Shown here one piece after another: positions 21,579 through 32,593 of a stretch of 64,000 nt of DNA. Position 1 is the stretch's first letter. Each line of letters opens with the position of its first letter. The DNA comes from Lonicera japonica (lineage: Eukaryota; Streptophyta; Magnoliopsida; Dipsacales; Caprifoliaceae), in the NCBI GenBank assembly GCA_021464415.1, contig CM038467.1, positions 26,963,248-27,027,247 of the forward strand. The letters run 5' to 3'. The notes beneath the pieces were generated by a model, which ran no database searches, was not told the origin of the DNA, and was given only the letters and a program-made list of their open reading frames with translations. The position numbers were made by a program, and so were the translations under genes.

Positions 21579-22374
21579 CAAAATTTTCTCTGGAAAGTGG
21601 GTAAATTTTCCGGAGAAAATTTATACATTCATATATATCCTTCTTCACCACCTCAAGAACTGTATAACGCCCCCTTAGTTGGTACTCAAGAACCGAATGA
21701 AGAGTAAAGTGAAACCTAATATTACCGGGGTGAAAATAGAATCATCCTATTTTAACTCCTAGTTTACGAATCCTTGTGGCAGTTCAATCTCTTCAATTTG
21801 TAGTGTATTGAAAATGCTGTAGGTTAAAAAGATAACAAAGAAGAAATTATTGAAGAGGTTGTTATGTATTTTTGACCACGGGCTATATGCTAGCTGTGAT
21901 ACCAACAAGGCTGTTATGCGTGCGTACTTTCGAATTACGTCTTTTTAACTTGCGCTAGGTGGCAATTAGTGTTTTTAGATCACGTTTAGACTTGACATGA
22001 CACGATAAACGACAGTAAAACATGAACACGACGCAGCTTCGTTTTACATTTTTAAAACATGAACATGACACATCTAAACATTACCTGGCACGAGAGACAC
22101 AATTTAAATTTTAAGTCCTAATTATAAATATGCTAAAACATAAACGGATTTTTTTTTTCTTTCATTTAGACTCGATAGGACATGATTAACACAATAAAAC
22201 TCCAATTTAGTATCAATTTCATTTCAAAATTTGGACACAAGCATGACACGGCACGATATCGTGTTGAAATCCCTGACACGAAGTCATATCGTTTCTTTTT
22301 ATGTTGTGTTTGTTGAAAATCCCATACATCGCTTATTTTATGCTGCTATTTTTTTTCTTGCTCTCTTATGGAGA

Positions 22375-22590
22375 TAAATGTAGTTTTCAATATTTGGACC
22401 ATAATACCATTAATAGTTGTCGTATGTGGTTCACATGATCATTTTCCGTCAACCTTAATTTCCAAAATGGACAGAAGGGAGAAAATAAAGTGCAGGAGAG
22501 AGTTTAGGGGATTAATAGAAGTGAGTTTTAGTTTAGGGGGCATTTTGAAACTGTAGCGATAATTTAAGGGGCATATGTGTAGTTTATTCA
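22375..22590. mobile_element. solitary MULE-type terminal repeat remnant
   Basis: AGGGGCATATGTGTAGTTTA at the right resembles the right end of the 1-1005 element (AGGGCCATTAGTGTAGTTTA). Reverse-complemented, CCTTCTGTCCATTTTGGAAA inside it resembles CCTTCTGTCCAATTTGCAC there. No opposite arm is visible. The stretch 21580-22370 otherwise holds degenerate 'acacgacacgata' repeats (about 21990-22290) and no gene. Confidence 0.35.
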
Positions 22591-22829
22591 AAATGCAAAG
22601 AACACAATGAATAGAATATTTTTGTCATCGATGTATGTTAATGCAACTTTTTTTATATAGTAGGACACATAGTAACTAACAGTTCCCTTACTTTTAGAAA
22701 AAGGTTCAGTTGTTTTTGTAGAGCAATCATTTGCTTACTGCTAGTACTATAATTTGTTACAATGTATAATTGTAGTTATGATATGCTAGCTTATTTTTAC
22801 ATTCCATTTTTGGATTGGAATTTCAGTTC

Positions 22830-24567
22830 CGAGTCAAGCTTCATTGGAGAAATTATCAAAGAGGTTCAATATAATAGACTACGCCTGGAGAAATATGTAC
22901 GTGCATTATATCGTATGGAAGACCGCCCCAGACCTGAAGAAAGAGAACAGGATGAGTGGTTGTTTTGCAAGGAGATCAACTTGGTGGATAGTAGAACTCT
23001 CAGAGCTGCCGGAAATTCCCTACTGCCCTTCTTTGGAAAAATTGTTCTTACAACAAAACTCGGATTTGGCAGCGATTCCTTTTTCATTCTTTAAGAATAT
23101 GCCTGCTCTCCAAGTTCTAGATTTATCTGATACAAACATTAAATTTTTGCCCCCATCCATTTCTTGTTTGGTTACGCTCCGGGAATTGTTTGTGAGAGAT
23201 TGCCAACTTCTTATGGAATTACCACCTGAAATTGGAGCGCTTAGTGATCTCCAGGTGCTTGATCTTGAAGGTACCAAGCTGATCTATCTACTGAAAGAAA
23301 TTAGAATGCTGATAAAGTTGGTATGCTTGAAGGTGTCCTTGTACAGATGTTCCGATAAGTACAGAGAAAGTAGAGGGATTGAGGCAATAATCCCAAGGGC
23401 AACATTATCCAAATTCGATCACCTCAAGGAATTGAGTATTGATGTGGATCCGGATTGTGGATGGTGGGACATAGAGGTGGAAGCTATCATTGAAGAGTTG
23501 TGTAGCTTAAGAAACTTGCATACACTGAAACTTTATTTGCCGAAGGTTGAGTTACTGCAACGATTGCTTCAAGTTACACGTGGCAGGGCAGTTGAAGGGA
23601 GTCTGTTCTTGCCTTTGATGTTCCCAACATTATCAAACTTTAGATTGATTGTTGGTCCTCATGAACAGCGTATCGTATCTTGCCTTCCGGTTTACCCTTC
23701 AAGTTGAGTTTGAGAAACTAGAGAAATGCCTGAAATGTGTAAACGGCGAGGGAAGCACAGACGGGATCGGGCAAGTGCTCAAATGCACCAGCACTTTGTT
23801 CCTTGAACGACACTGGAGTATCGAGAAGCTCTCTGTATTCAAGATCGATGAGATGGACAAGCTTAAGTTTTGTCTGTTGGTGGAATGCAACGAAATGAAT
23901 GCTGTTGTGGAAGGAGCCGACTTCTATGATCAACAAGGAGACAAAAGAATTAATAGAGCCGATGGAAAACCTGCGCTCAGGTCGCTACAATACTTGGGTA
24001 TTCATTACATGAAGAACTTGGAATGCGTATGGAGAGGGTCCAGCTGTTAGTGGTTGTCTTTCTTCCCTACAAATTTTGGACCTTCATACATGCCCTAATC
24101 TGAGTACCATCTTTTGCCCATTGCTGCTTTGTAATCTAACAAACTTAAAAGAGCTTACACTCGAAGACTGTCCCAAAGTTAAAAGTGTAATTTGTGTAGA
24201 TTCATGCAGCTATGAATTTTTACTCCCCAGTTTGGAGAAGATATCACTATTGGACTTGCCTGAATTGGTAAGCGTTTTCAGTGGTGCACGCATCGCGCCA
24301 AAACTAGAAAGGATGTTGGTTTATAATTGCCCGAAGCTCAAGACTCTTTCTCCCATGGAAACATCCTCTATGAAGGAGATCAAAGGCGAAAGAGAATGGT
24401 GGGAAGGATTGGAGTGGCACAAATTGGAGCAGCGCAGCAATCAAGATGAAAATTATCTGCTTGGTATCTTTGTCCCACTTAAAAGTGATGGTGATTTGGT
24501 GGAGGAATTAGCAGAAGCTGAAAACCTTACGGCTCAACACTTTACGCATGTTTCAGACCTACACTGA
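22830..24567 (+). pseudogene. NLR relic: LRR region of an RPS2-like CC-NB-LRR, with frameshifts
   Basis: Three overlapping frames join into one leucine-rich repeat region. They read WLFCKEINLVDS, then (after a 1-base insertion near 22993) ELSELPEIPYCPSLEKLFLQ with ALQVLDLSDTNIKFLPPSI and LQVLDLEGTKLIYLL, then (shift near 23690) VEFEKLEKCLKCVNGEG, LKFCLLVECNEMNAV and LRSLQYLGIHYMKNLECVW, then (one extra base near 24041) GCLSSLQILDLHTCPNL, LKELTLEDCPKVKSV and the closing WWEGLEWHKLEQ. The CNL at 41622-44573 has the same order and the same WW-x-x-L-x-W ending, so the family is clear. No P-loop, kinase-2 or MHD is present upstream. What remains covers roughly the last half of a ~1000-residue receptor. 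Each frameshift is repaired by removing one base, so sequence error is an alternative to decay. Confidence 0.8.
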
Positions 24568-24789
24568 AAGTCAGGTAATTATGTCACTACCTCAAGGATA
24601 TAATCATTTAAAAAAAAATGTCTAGGCCTTAATTAGCGGGTCTGGAGAGAAATATCATAAAAATGAAGTGTATTTGGAATGCCCAAATCATGTGGTGTAC
24701 ATGCAATACAACAAGGTTATAATCAATTTATATTCCAAGTACGAACCTAAAGTGAGAGAATGAAAAAATGTAGGTACTAATTGGTAATT

Positions 24790-24985
24790 AATCCAAGTAA
24801 TTTTACTATTTTCCAAACTCACTCTTCGATTCACTCAGTTTTTTCTTACTCCGTATAATCTAAGTTTTGCCAATGATATACTTCTGCTTGAAACATTAAA
24901 GTTCAAGGTTTAATCAACATTTTGTGAAATTTCTCTCTCGGAGCCACAATATTCAATACAATAGTTATAAGGCTAATATGTTATC
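24790..24985. repeat. NLR-relic 3' flank, copy 1 (partner 33965-34150)
   Basis: AAGTAATTTTACTATTTTCC, TCACTCTTCGATTCACTCAG and GCCAATGATATACTTCTGCT with GAAACATTAAAGTT lie 220 bp past the LRR relic and recur at 33965-34150 in the same orientation, where no LRR sequence is found. From 24990 to 25580 I see nothing coding. Confidence 0.7.
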
Positions 24986-25581
24986 ACATAGGTACTTACA
25001 TTATTTATTAAAGAGTGTACATTTCTCTCTCTTCCGTCACATGGGTTTTGTCCGCTCATACATTTATTATGCATGTGATAAAATGTTGTTGTAACCCTTG
25101 TATTAAATATTTTCTTTGATGACAAGTTTCAATTTAAATGAGTCCTTGTAAGACAGGAACAATAAATGTGAAAATCTATATTATCCAATTTTAAACAAAC
25201 GGTCCAAATGTATTGCTCGACTCTAAAGTGATTGAAAGAGGGGCTGGATCCTCTCAAATTAGGGTGCTCTTATATATCATTAGCCTGCTTTTTGAAATTT
25301 GAAATATATGCGTGCCCTAGACCCACGGTTAACTAATAAAAGAGTGCAAGGAAAAAAGGGAATTGAATTTGTGACCTACCAGACAAATTCTTAACCATCC
25401 TTATTGCTTATAGTCCCCCAGCTCAACCAATATTGTTCAACCAGAATATTTCTTTAAATCTTTTTTGGCATAAACTTTTTTATTTTTCTTATACAAGTGG
25501 TGTTTTTTTTATATTTATGTGGATCTTGATGTAGATGTACTGTGTACTATTCTCTAATTGAGATTTGTCATGCATGCTTAG

Positions 25582-25749
25582 GTTGAGCTGATGAGCGGTC
25601 TCGGTATTCGCAACAAAACCAAATTGAACAAAATTCCGGACCAGACCGAATCTAGTAAATTTGGTGACGAAACTGATTTGAACAGTACTTGTGAGATAAC
25701 CGATACAAGTAAAGTTACTGACGAAACGGAACTGATCAATGAAGTTCAG
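25582..25749 (+). CDS. possible internal exon, acidic repeat peptide
   Basis: Open frame bounded by a plausible acceptor (CATGCTTAG|GTTGAG) and donor (GTTCAG|GTAGTG). It encodes about 56 residues, VELMSGLGIRNKTKLNKIPD then TESSKFGDETDLN and DTSKVTDETELIN, a two-fold internal repeat of roughly 18 residues. It ends in phase 0, matching the phase of the next candidate exon. It lies 1 kb past the LRR relic and could be a C-terminal extension of that NLR or an unrelated small gene. No family recognised. Confidence 0.35.
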
Positions 25750-25894
25750 GTAGTGCAATTTCTCATTATGATAATATATAAGATAGGGACACAAACAAAG
25801 GACACGGTGATTTGTACGTCGTCAATATATTGGTCAATGAGCTGACTCCATCACCAGTAAACTTTACACAAGTCTATTGCTGACCAACGAGAAC

Positions 25895-26440
25895 ATCATT
25901 GTGTTTCTGAAGCATGTCCTGAAATTGTGTCCGTAGATAATTATTGCTCCTTTATAGAATTACATTCATATGTAGCTCCTTGTAATTTTTTTTAAAATTC
26001 ACTTCTTTGCTCTAATTTTTATTTTCTTTCAGAAGGAAACAGTAGCAGGAGAGCTGGCTCCGGAACCTCGATGAGAGGAATTCCGGGGGCAAGGAAGGAG
26101 GTGTATTCTTGACATTGAAATCAAGGAAGGTGCGTTTCAGAACCTTAATTCCTTGTTGAAATTGAGATTGGAACCTTAAAATTTAAAGTTTTGGATGCAA
26201 AGAATGAGTTAAGAATTGCTATGAAATTATTATATTGCACATTTGATACATCATTGCGTTTTTTAAAACATGTCTCAGAATCATGTCTTCCGAGAATTAT
26301 TACTCATTTATAGAACTACATTCCTATTTAGCTCCTTGTAATGATTTTAAAAATTGTTTTTTTGAAAGGAAAAAATGGCTGGAAAGATGGCTGCAAAACT
26401 TGATTAGTGGAGTTCCACGGGCCAGGAAAAAAGTGTATGC
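25895..26440. repeat. tandem duplication carrying two versions of a terminal exon
   Basis: GTAGCTCCTTGTAATTTTTT, AACATGTC(T)C…, TTATTGCTCCTTTATAGAAT and GGAATTCCGGGGGCAAGGAA in copy 1 (25895-26110) correspond in order to TTAGCTCCTTGTAATGATTT, TTACTCATTTATAGAACTAC and GGAGTTCCACGGGCCAGGAA in copy 2 (26255-26440). Copy 2 has lost the AG acceptor. The stretch 26445-27550 after it is AT-rich with no gene recognised. Confidence 0.65.
26033..26074 (+). CDS. possible terminal exon (13 codons)
   Basis: After a pyrimidine-rich TTTTCTTTCAG acceptor the frame reads KETVAGELAPEPR then TGA, in phase with the exon ending at 25749. The surrounding ~190 bp is duplicated at about 26255-26440, where the equivalent 13 codons read KEKMAGKMAAKLD then TAG. 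Conservation of length and frame is the main support; expression is unknown. Confidence 0.35.
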   Translation, partial: KETVAGELAPEPR

Positions 26441-27551
26441 TTTTCAATAGTCTTTAATTTCTTTTCACTTTACTACATTGATTTTTGTTTCTATCAATGC
26501 TTGACTTCTAATTTATTTAGGGTGCGTTTGGGAAACCTAGGTTTGATGTCCACATTGAAATCGGACCCTTGAAATTGTTTGGGTATAATGAATTTAGAAT
26601 TACTATATATATTATACAACACAAAGTTTGAGTCACTGTTCGTTTTTAAATGTTTCTTAATTTAAAGGCTTACATTGCATATAGTTGGTATATAATTAAT
26701 ATTAGCCCTTACGTGTTGTTTCATCTCATATTGAAATATCAAATCAATACAATAAATACTCACACACAAAATATACACCCAACACACTACTCTTATTCAC
26801 TTTCTCTCTCATTAACTTTTTTTAAAAAACTTTAAAAATGTCATAATTTTAAATTCAAAAAAGTTTTGAAATCTACTAATCAATGTCTATAAAACGAGAT
26901 CCATAAGAACATAAAATTGTGAAAAAAAAAAACTAATATTCAGATATTTTATAGTGTGAATTTTTTATATGCTTTTGTAATAAACTTATACAAATATATA
27001 TATTATGGATAAACTAAGTGTTGAACACATATTTTTGCATTTAAAGTCGTATAATAGTTATTAGTTATCTTGGATTAATTTAGATAACACTTTTATTCTT
27101 CAAAATAATGCGATGTTAGTTTTATAGCGAATAACTTTTATTTGATTTAATTAAATCGTATTTCGTGCCACCATACTGATACTCTTATTTTTAAATATTA
27201 GCTTTTCATTTAGCTGTGCCAGACAATACCAAATGGAATTATAAAATTGCCAATATAAGGATAATAGAATTTCAAAACAATTTTTAAATTTTTTTTTTTG
27301 AACTTTTATATATACTCACAAATTACATCAAATGAACAGTATCAACACCACCACCCTAAGAGCAGGATCGTATAAACAATAGGCGAACAGACTGCAAAAC
27401 ATTCAAATAATCAAACCAACAAACTCTCTACCCAAGAATTGTCAAAAAAAAAAAAAAAAAAAACCACTACCCAAGAATCTTACTGTCGTAGAGTCCCCAT
27501 TCTTTAATCTCTACTCACCACTTTTCGCATGTTTCAAACTTGATCGGGATA

Positions 27552-27720
27552 TGTTAGTTCCACTCAAATCTAAATCCGAAATTAAATGGATTAAGTTGTG
27601 GCCTACGGCTTGACTTGTGTTGAAGAGTATGATATACATTGTGAGCCCACTACCTAACAGCTTAAGCTTTTGGGAGAGATGGTTCCTAACATGGTATCAG
27701 AGCTCAAGTTTTACAAGGTC
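27552..27720 (+). mobile_element. TRIM-like LTR end with initiator-Met tRNA primer site
   Basis: TGGTATCAGAGC at 27692-27703 is the standard plant primer-binding site complementary to tRNA-iMet. It directly follows GGTTCCTAACA. The LTR would start either at TGTTGAAG (27618, 74 bp) or at TGTTAG (27552, 140 bp, giving TGTTAG/CTAACA ends). The 74-bp reading matches the 71-bp LTR of the element at 48904. No gag-pol follows. Confidence 0.65.
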
Positions 27721-27744
27721 TCGGGTTTGAATCATCCCGCTTGC

Positions 27745-28060
27745 ATTTGTTTCCCCTTTGTGTTTGTGCAGTATGCACATTGTTTGTGTGATTCCCAACA
27801 ACCCGAATAAACGAAGTCCATATTCATTACACCGAATGCATGAACCACGTCAAAGATTAGCCCACTAAAGCTAACAAGTTTACGCATGGCCCGATCGCCC
27901 AAATTTGTTTCCCCTTTGTGTTTGTGTAGTATGCACGTTGTTTGTGTGGTTCCTGACAACCCGAATAAACGAAATCCATATTCATTACACTGGATGCATG
28001 AACCACATCAAAGATTAGCCCACAAAAGCCAACAAGTCTACACATGGCCTGCTCGGACCC
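27745..28060. repeat. two-copy 158-bp tandem repeat inside the TRIM
   Basis: ATTTGTTTCCCCTTTGTGTT at 27745 and again at 27903, and the copies match through CGAATAAACGAA, TCCATATTCATTACAC and CAAAGATTAGCCCAC. The ORFs on both strands here are by-products of the repeat. From 28061 to 28615 there are 'gttacatgggttaacgtg' motifs and no gene. Confidence 0.8.
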
Positions 28061-28616
28061 AAAGTCACTTACACATTAATAAAGCCCAAACTGTGAGCCC
28101 ACTCTCCAGACAAGACTATGACTAGATTCCATGCAGCTAGGGTAATTAATGAAGTGTCATATTCAACTGAGCAACTATACAAGTTAAACCATATGGAATT
28201 ATTCTCCCAGTATTCTACTAGCTACTAGATTTGTACTAAGGGGCAACAATTGTGACTGTGTTATGCAGGTGGTTCATATCGTGTTACACAGGTTAACGTC
28301 AACACAAACTTGACAAGATTAACTAATCTTGTCAAAAAAAATTAACCCTAACCCAACATTTTTATTAATCACGTTACATGGGTTAACGTGTAACCCATTT
28401 ATTAAAATATTAAAAGTCATTCCATATAAATTTGATCACACCAAAATAAACATAGTTAAATTATATACCATCAAATTATCCTAGTGGAGGCTGCAGAAAA
28501 GTATAATGTATCGTAACATGAGATTAACCTATGAAGAAGAAAAAATAAGAGTATTTTAGGTTGAGTTTTAATATTTTTTTCATTATAATAATCTACATTT
28601 TATATGGATTTGTAGT

Positions 28617-28681
28617 GCTACACGAGTTAACATGTTTAATTTAAATGCCCTAGATCATCTGAAAATATACTAGGAACTGAT
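28617..28681. repeat. 65-bp direct repeat, copy 1 (partner 32519-32581)
   Basis: ACATGTTTAATTTAAATG, TCTAGATCATCT and AAAATATACTAGGA occur here and at 32519-32581 in the same orientation. The second copy lies between the CACTA end and the hAT element, so the two copies bracket the minisatellite and CACTA sequences. From 28682 to 29040 I see no feature beyond a small palindrome (CTTGCACTTGCAAGTG). Confidence 0.65.
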
Positions 28682-29040
28682 ACTCTTGTTTTCTTGGAGA
28701 CGCCATCAATAACTAGATCTAACAACTATTCCAAAACACTTTATTATACAATTTTGTTGCAGGTACAGCAAACGGTGCTGTAAATTATTATACATCATGC
28801 TTCAACATTAGCAAATTTCTTGTCCCAAATTGGAAATCCACGGTTGAGCATGAATTCATTCAATTAAGAAGTCCATAAGAAAATTAAAAACCACCGGAAC
28901 GTGCACTACTACTGCAAAAGTGAAGTTTTCATAAACTGATGCACTTGCTCCACTTGCACTTGCAAGTGCAACTGCTGTGCAATACCTTAACTTTTCATGT
29001 GTAAATATTTAAACTTTATGCACAATACCTTAGCTTTTTA

Positions 29041-29705
29041 TGTGTAAATACTTGAACTGTTTTAGGACTGTTTTTTGGGACTGAATTGGGACTGTTTTTT
29101 AGGATTGTTTTAGGACAGAATTGGAACTGAATTTTGGACTGTTTCAGGACTGAATTGGGACTGTTTTTTAGGATTGTTTTAGGACAGAATTGGAACTGAA
29201 TTTTGGACTGTTTTAGGACTGAATTGGGACTTTGTTTTAGGATTTTTTCAGGACAGAGTTGGGAATGAAGTGGGACTATTTTTGAGGACAAAATATGGAT
29301 TGTTTCAGGATAGAATTGGGACTGTAGTGGGACTATTTTTCAGGACAAAATATGGACTGTTTTAGGACTGAAGTGGGACTGAAGTGGGTCTGTTTTTTAG
29401 GAAAAAATATGGTCTGTTTTGGGACTAAATTGGGTCTGTTTTTTATACTAAAATTTGGACTGTTTTAGGACTGAATTGGGACTGTTTTTTAGGATTGTTT
29501 TAGGACTGAATTGGGATTGAATTTTGGACTGTTTTGGGACCGAAGTGGGACTGTTTTTTGGGACAAAATATGGACTGTTTTGGGACTCAATTGGGTCTGT
29601 TTTTTAGACTGAAGTTTGGACTATTTTAGGACTGAATTGGGATTGTTTTGGGACTGAAATTGGACTGTTTTGGGACTGAATTGGGTCTGTTTTTTAGAAT
29701 GTATG
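29041..29705. repeat. minisatellite built on GGACTGAATTGGGACTG, 69-bp higher-order period
   Basis: Dozens of variants of GGACTGTTTTAGGACTG and GGACTGAATTGGGACTG fill the interval. Between 29081 and 29290 a 69-bp unit repeats with exact spacing (CTGAATTGGG at 29081, 29150, 29219). Because 69 is a multiple of three, the minus strand stays open (29016-29291) with a 23-residue period (KQSKIQFQFCPKTILKNSPN). This looks like a by-product rather than a gene. Confidence 0.85.
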
Positions 29706-29721
29706 CTACTCTCTATCTCAT

Positions 29722-30150
29722 CTAGATCTTCCAAGTCATTAGAGTTGGCTTCCCCACCTCCTCCTCCTTCTTCCTCTTCCACGCTTCTTCTTCAACTTTA
29801 TGCATCTGTCCTACATTTGCTTGAAGGTTAGAACCCAAAATTGTTTTATTCATTTGTGGTAGAACATCTTCCCTTTCATTCTCATGGGTCATTTGCATCC
29901 CTCTTTCAGTTTCAGTAGCTCTTTTACCCTCCCTTTTCTCGGTTTTTAAATTCGAGTTACTTTGATTGATTTGTTGCCTATGAATCTCAACATATCCATC
30001 TAGTTGCTTAGCATTTCCATGCTCATAATGGTGTTCTTTAACTAACTCCTTTGGGGCAGTTGTGGGACTGATTCTAAACTGTTTTGAGACTGATTTTAGG
30101 ATCTTGGCTGAATAATCAGTCTCAAGCACCGCTGCATCCCAAGGCTTCAC
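29722..30150 (-). CDS. 142-codon ORF of unknown origin between minisatellite blocks
   Basis: The open frame runs from MKPWDAAVLE to a lysine/glutamate-rich end (VEEEAWKRKKEEEVGK). Residues around 18-35 (KSVSKQFRISPTTAPKEL) are translated minisatellite sequence, so the ORF starts inside or beside the repeat. Most of the rest is charged and probably disordered. I do not recognise a family. It may be a remnant of a retrotransposon or CACTA gene rather than a host gene. Confidence 0.25.
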   Translation of the reverse strand: MKPWDAAVLETDYSAKILKSVSKQFRISPTTAPKELVKEHHYEHGNAKQLDGYVEIHRQQINQSNSNLKTEKREGKRATETERGMQMTHENEREDVLPQMNKTILGSNLQANVGQMHKVEEEAWKRKKEEEVGKPTLMTWKI

Positions 30151-30490
30151 AACTACAAGAATGCCATTCGACTCAACAAAATGGTATCTTTAGGACTGAT
30201 TTTCAGGTGTTGATTTTGTAATTGAATTGAGTTGAATTGGGACTCTTGTTACACATTTAGGTACTGATTTTAGGACTGTTTTGGACTGAATTGAGCTGAA
30301 TTGAATTGCTGAAAAAATGAAAAGATAAGGTGGTAAATGTGAATTAAATTGAATTTAGTTGAACTAGAATTTTTTTGGGATATTAGGGTCCATTGTGGGA
30401 CCGATTTTAGGCGAGTTCAACTGCCGCATTCGGAACTGAATTTTAGGACTGTTTTAAGACTGAATTTAAGGACTATTTTAGGACTTAGCT
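30050..30490. repeat. scattered continuation of the GGACTG minisatellite
   Basis: Diverged units (GGGACTGATTC, GAGACTGATTTTAGGATC, GACTGTTTTGGACTGAATTG, GGACTGTTTTAAGACTGAAT) continue beyond the 29706-30045 interruption, at lower density. Confidence 0.6.
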
Positions 30491-30716
30491 CGTGGATTTT
30501 GTAGGTTAGTTCCGTTCAAAACAAAAAAGTATAATCGTCAATATCAAAATCTAAATCATAGGACTAGGAGAATTCCGCATGTTTAGATTAGAGCAAATAT
30601 AAGTATTATTATTATAAATCACGAGTTATGTTACTCTCCTATTGTTGGATTATAATGATATTACTTTTGTAAAATATTATATGGAGGAAGCATGGGAAGA
30701 TGCTAATTGAATTAAC

Positions 30717-30956
30717 GTGTTTACAAGAACACGCACTCCTAAAAATAGTGGCCCTCTGAATCCAAAGACACAAGTTGTTATTGTGGGTAATAACTATTAT
30801 ATATATTTATTGGAATTCTTTAGTATTATTAAAATGAAGTTTTTACTTATATATATTTATAAAAAAAATTCATGTGAAATTGTAGGCGAAAATGGAGAGT
30901 CAAAGGGATACAAACATCAATCAAAAAAATTAACGAGTTTCAGATGGCTAGGCTAG
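30717..30956 (+). pseudogene. possible fragment of a plant transposase (Transposase_24 type)
   Basis: VFTRTRTPKNSGPLNPKT resembles the conserved 'vF-RTHT-KDG--vD-ka' stretch of the En/Spm-associated plant transposase family. It is followed by a possible intron (GTGGGTAATA to TTGTAG) and MESQRDTNINQK. Downstream short frames near 31066-31120 may be more of it. A CACTA end lies at 32522, which fits. The match is short and degenerate. The rest of 31260-32110 holds nothing recognised. Confidence 0.3.
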
Positions 30957-32113
30957 CTTCCATTGGCAATATAATTTTATTTATGTCACGTATCTACTAT
31001 AATTTAAATTCAAAGTATTTATATTTAGAATAAGTTTTTGATAAACCCAATTGTATACTCGTAGGTTCCTACTTCATCAAGTGTTCACCGCCTATATCTT
31101 GACGGAGACGAAAGCTTTTCTCGCAAGGTTAGTGTATTTTCTAATTCAAATGGTACACTTGAAAATATTGATTTTGTTCCCAATCCCGTTTAAGAATTTT
31201 GTCATTGTTATGTTGTTTAGAGCATCTACAATAGTTATAATTTGTGTATGGTAATTAGGGTATATTTACCCTACGTAGTTATGAGATATATTAGTGGTAA
31301 GCTAGGATTATGAAGAGAAAGGAGAATTTAAAGTAAGAGCCAATGAGATATGCCAGTTGTCAGAGAGGAACAACGGTTTTAGGTTATTGATTAGCTTGTT
31401 CACTTCCTTGCTTTCTTTTAATGCCTTGTATTTTGATGATTGACAATACCTCTTGCCACACAAACCCATTATTACTTACACATGTTAGGATGATATTGCT
31501 TTGGCATGATGTACATATACTTGCTGGCGTGTAGTTTAACTGAGTGGTTGTTTATTTATTTATCTTTTAATATTGTTGCTCAGTTTCACAAGAATAAGAT
31601 AAATGCCCAAAGTCCCTTTAATGATATTTGATAACTTGGTGGGGTTCGATGAAGTGTGTAATTGGTAAATGGGGATGTATCCTTTTCTTTTCAAGAATTT
31701 GACGTTGCAAATCTTACTTTAAGCTACTTAATGCCTGATATCTAGACTCTTTTATGTTTCAGGATATGAATGAAGAGGAATGAAAGTTGTGCAAGCTAAG
31801 ATTTACTACAATGAGCTTCTTTTCGGCAAAAAAAATTAGACGATATGGACAATGGTTTTGTTTGCATTAGACTATGTTGTATGCACCATTTTATAACTTT
31901 GGATTAATATTGAGTGATATACTATGTTCCTTTTTGAATAATACTTTTGGATATTGTATTTTGATTTGGTTTAGACTATGGTAAACTATGTGATGGAGAT
32001 TATTTGGTTGACTTTATTTAGTTTTGCTTTATTGCTTTAATTGGTTTGATGAAATTGAAATATTAAAAATAACAGGTTTTAAATATCAATTGAACTAAGT
32101 AGCACTGTTGTAA

Positions 32114-32522
32114 CACTACTGAATACTTTGTGGGCTCATATGAGCTGTCACAAATAAGGCACAAGGTAGTTTGTGACGAGAACAAGCCGTCACAAATACA
32201 AGTATTAGTGTTGCACAAAGTTTTGTATTTGTGCCGGCTTTGGTTGACACAATAACACTATAAGTATCGCTTTGAGCCATCATGAATAGTCCACGACAAT
32301 AGATTGACAAAAATGACAGATTTTTTGTAACACAGACAAAACCATTACAAAATATGTCTTAAAAAGTATTTAGGACAGAAATTTTCCGTCATCGAGTTCT
32401 TGCGACGCACTACCTTATAACGCATCTAAAACCGTCACAAAGCCGTCGCAAATGTCATTTTCTGAACTTTGACCTTTTGTGATGGTTTTTCACCTTTCGT
32501 AAAAGACATTTTTTCTTGTAGT
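32114..32522. mobile_element. CACTA (En/Spm) element remnant or small derivative
   Basis: CACTACTGAAT at the left; the right end, reverse-complemented, reads ACTACAAGAAAAAATGTCTT, which is the CACTA-family terminus. Between them are several subterminal CCGTCACAAA-type motifs in both orientations (GTCACAAATAAG, CCGTCACAAATAC, ACCGTCACAAAGCCGTC, TTTGTGATGG). It is either a 0.4-kb derivative or the 3' part of a larger element that includes 30.7-31.3 kb. Confidence 0.65.
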
Positions 32523-32593
32523 ACACAAGTTTACATGTTTAATTTAAATGATCTAGATCATCTCAAAATATACTAGGAGCCCTACCCTAGGAG

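Noticed and set aside
25240..25440. Minus-strand SINE with B-box-like AAATTCAATTCCC
   Set aside because: The B-box departs from consensus and no A-box at proper spacing is clear.
27732..28125. ORFs on both strands between 27.7 and 28.1 kb
   Set aside because: They fall inside the 158-bp tandem repeat of the TRIM-like element and encode only repeat-derived peptides.
29016..29291. 91-residue minus-strand ORF with repeated FQFCPKTILKNSPN peptide
   Set aside because: It is translated minisatellite sequence; openness follows from a 69-bp (3n) period and no start context or domain supports a gene.
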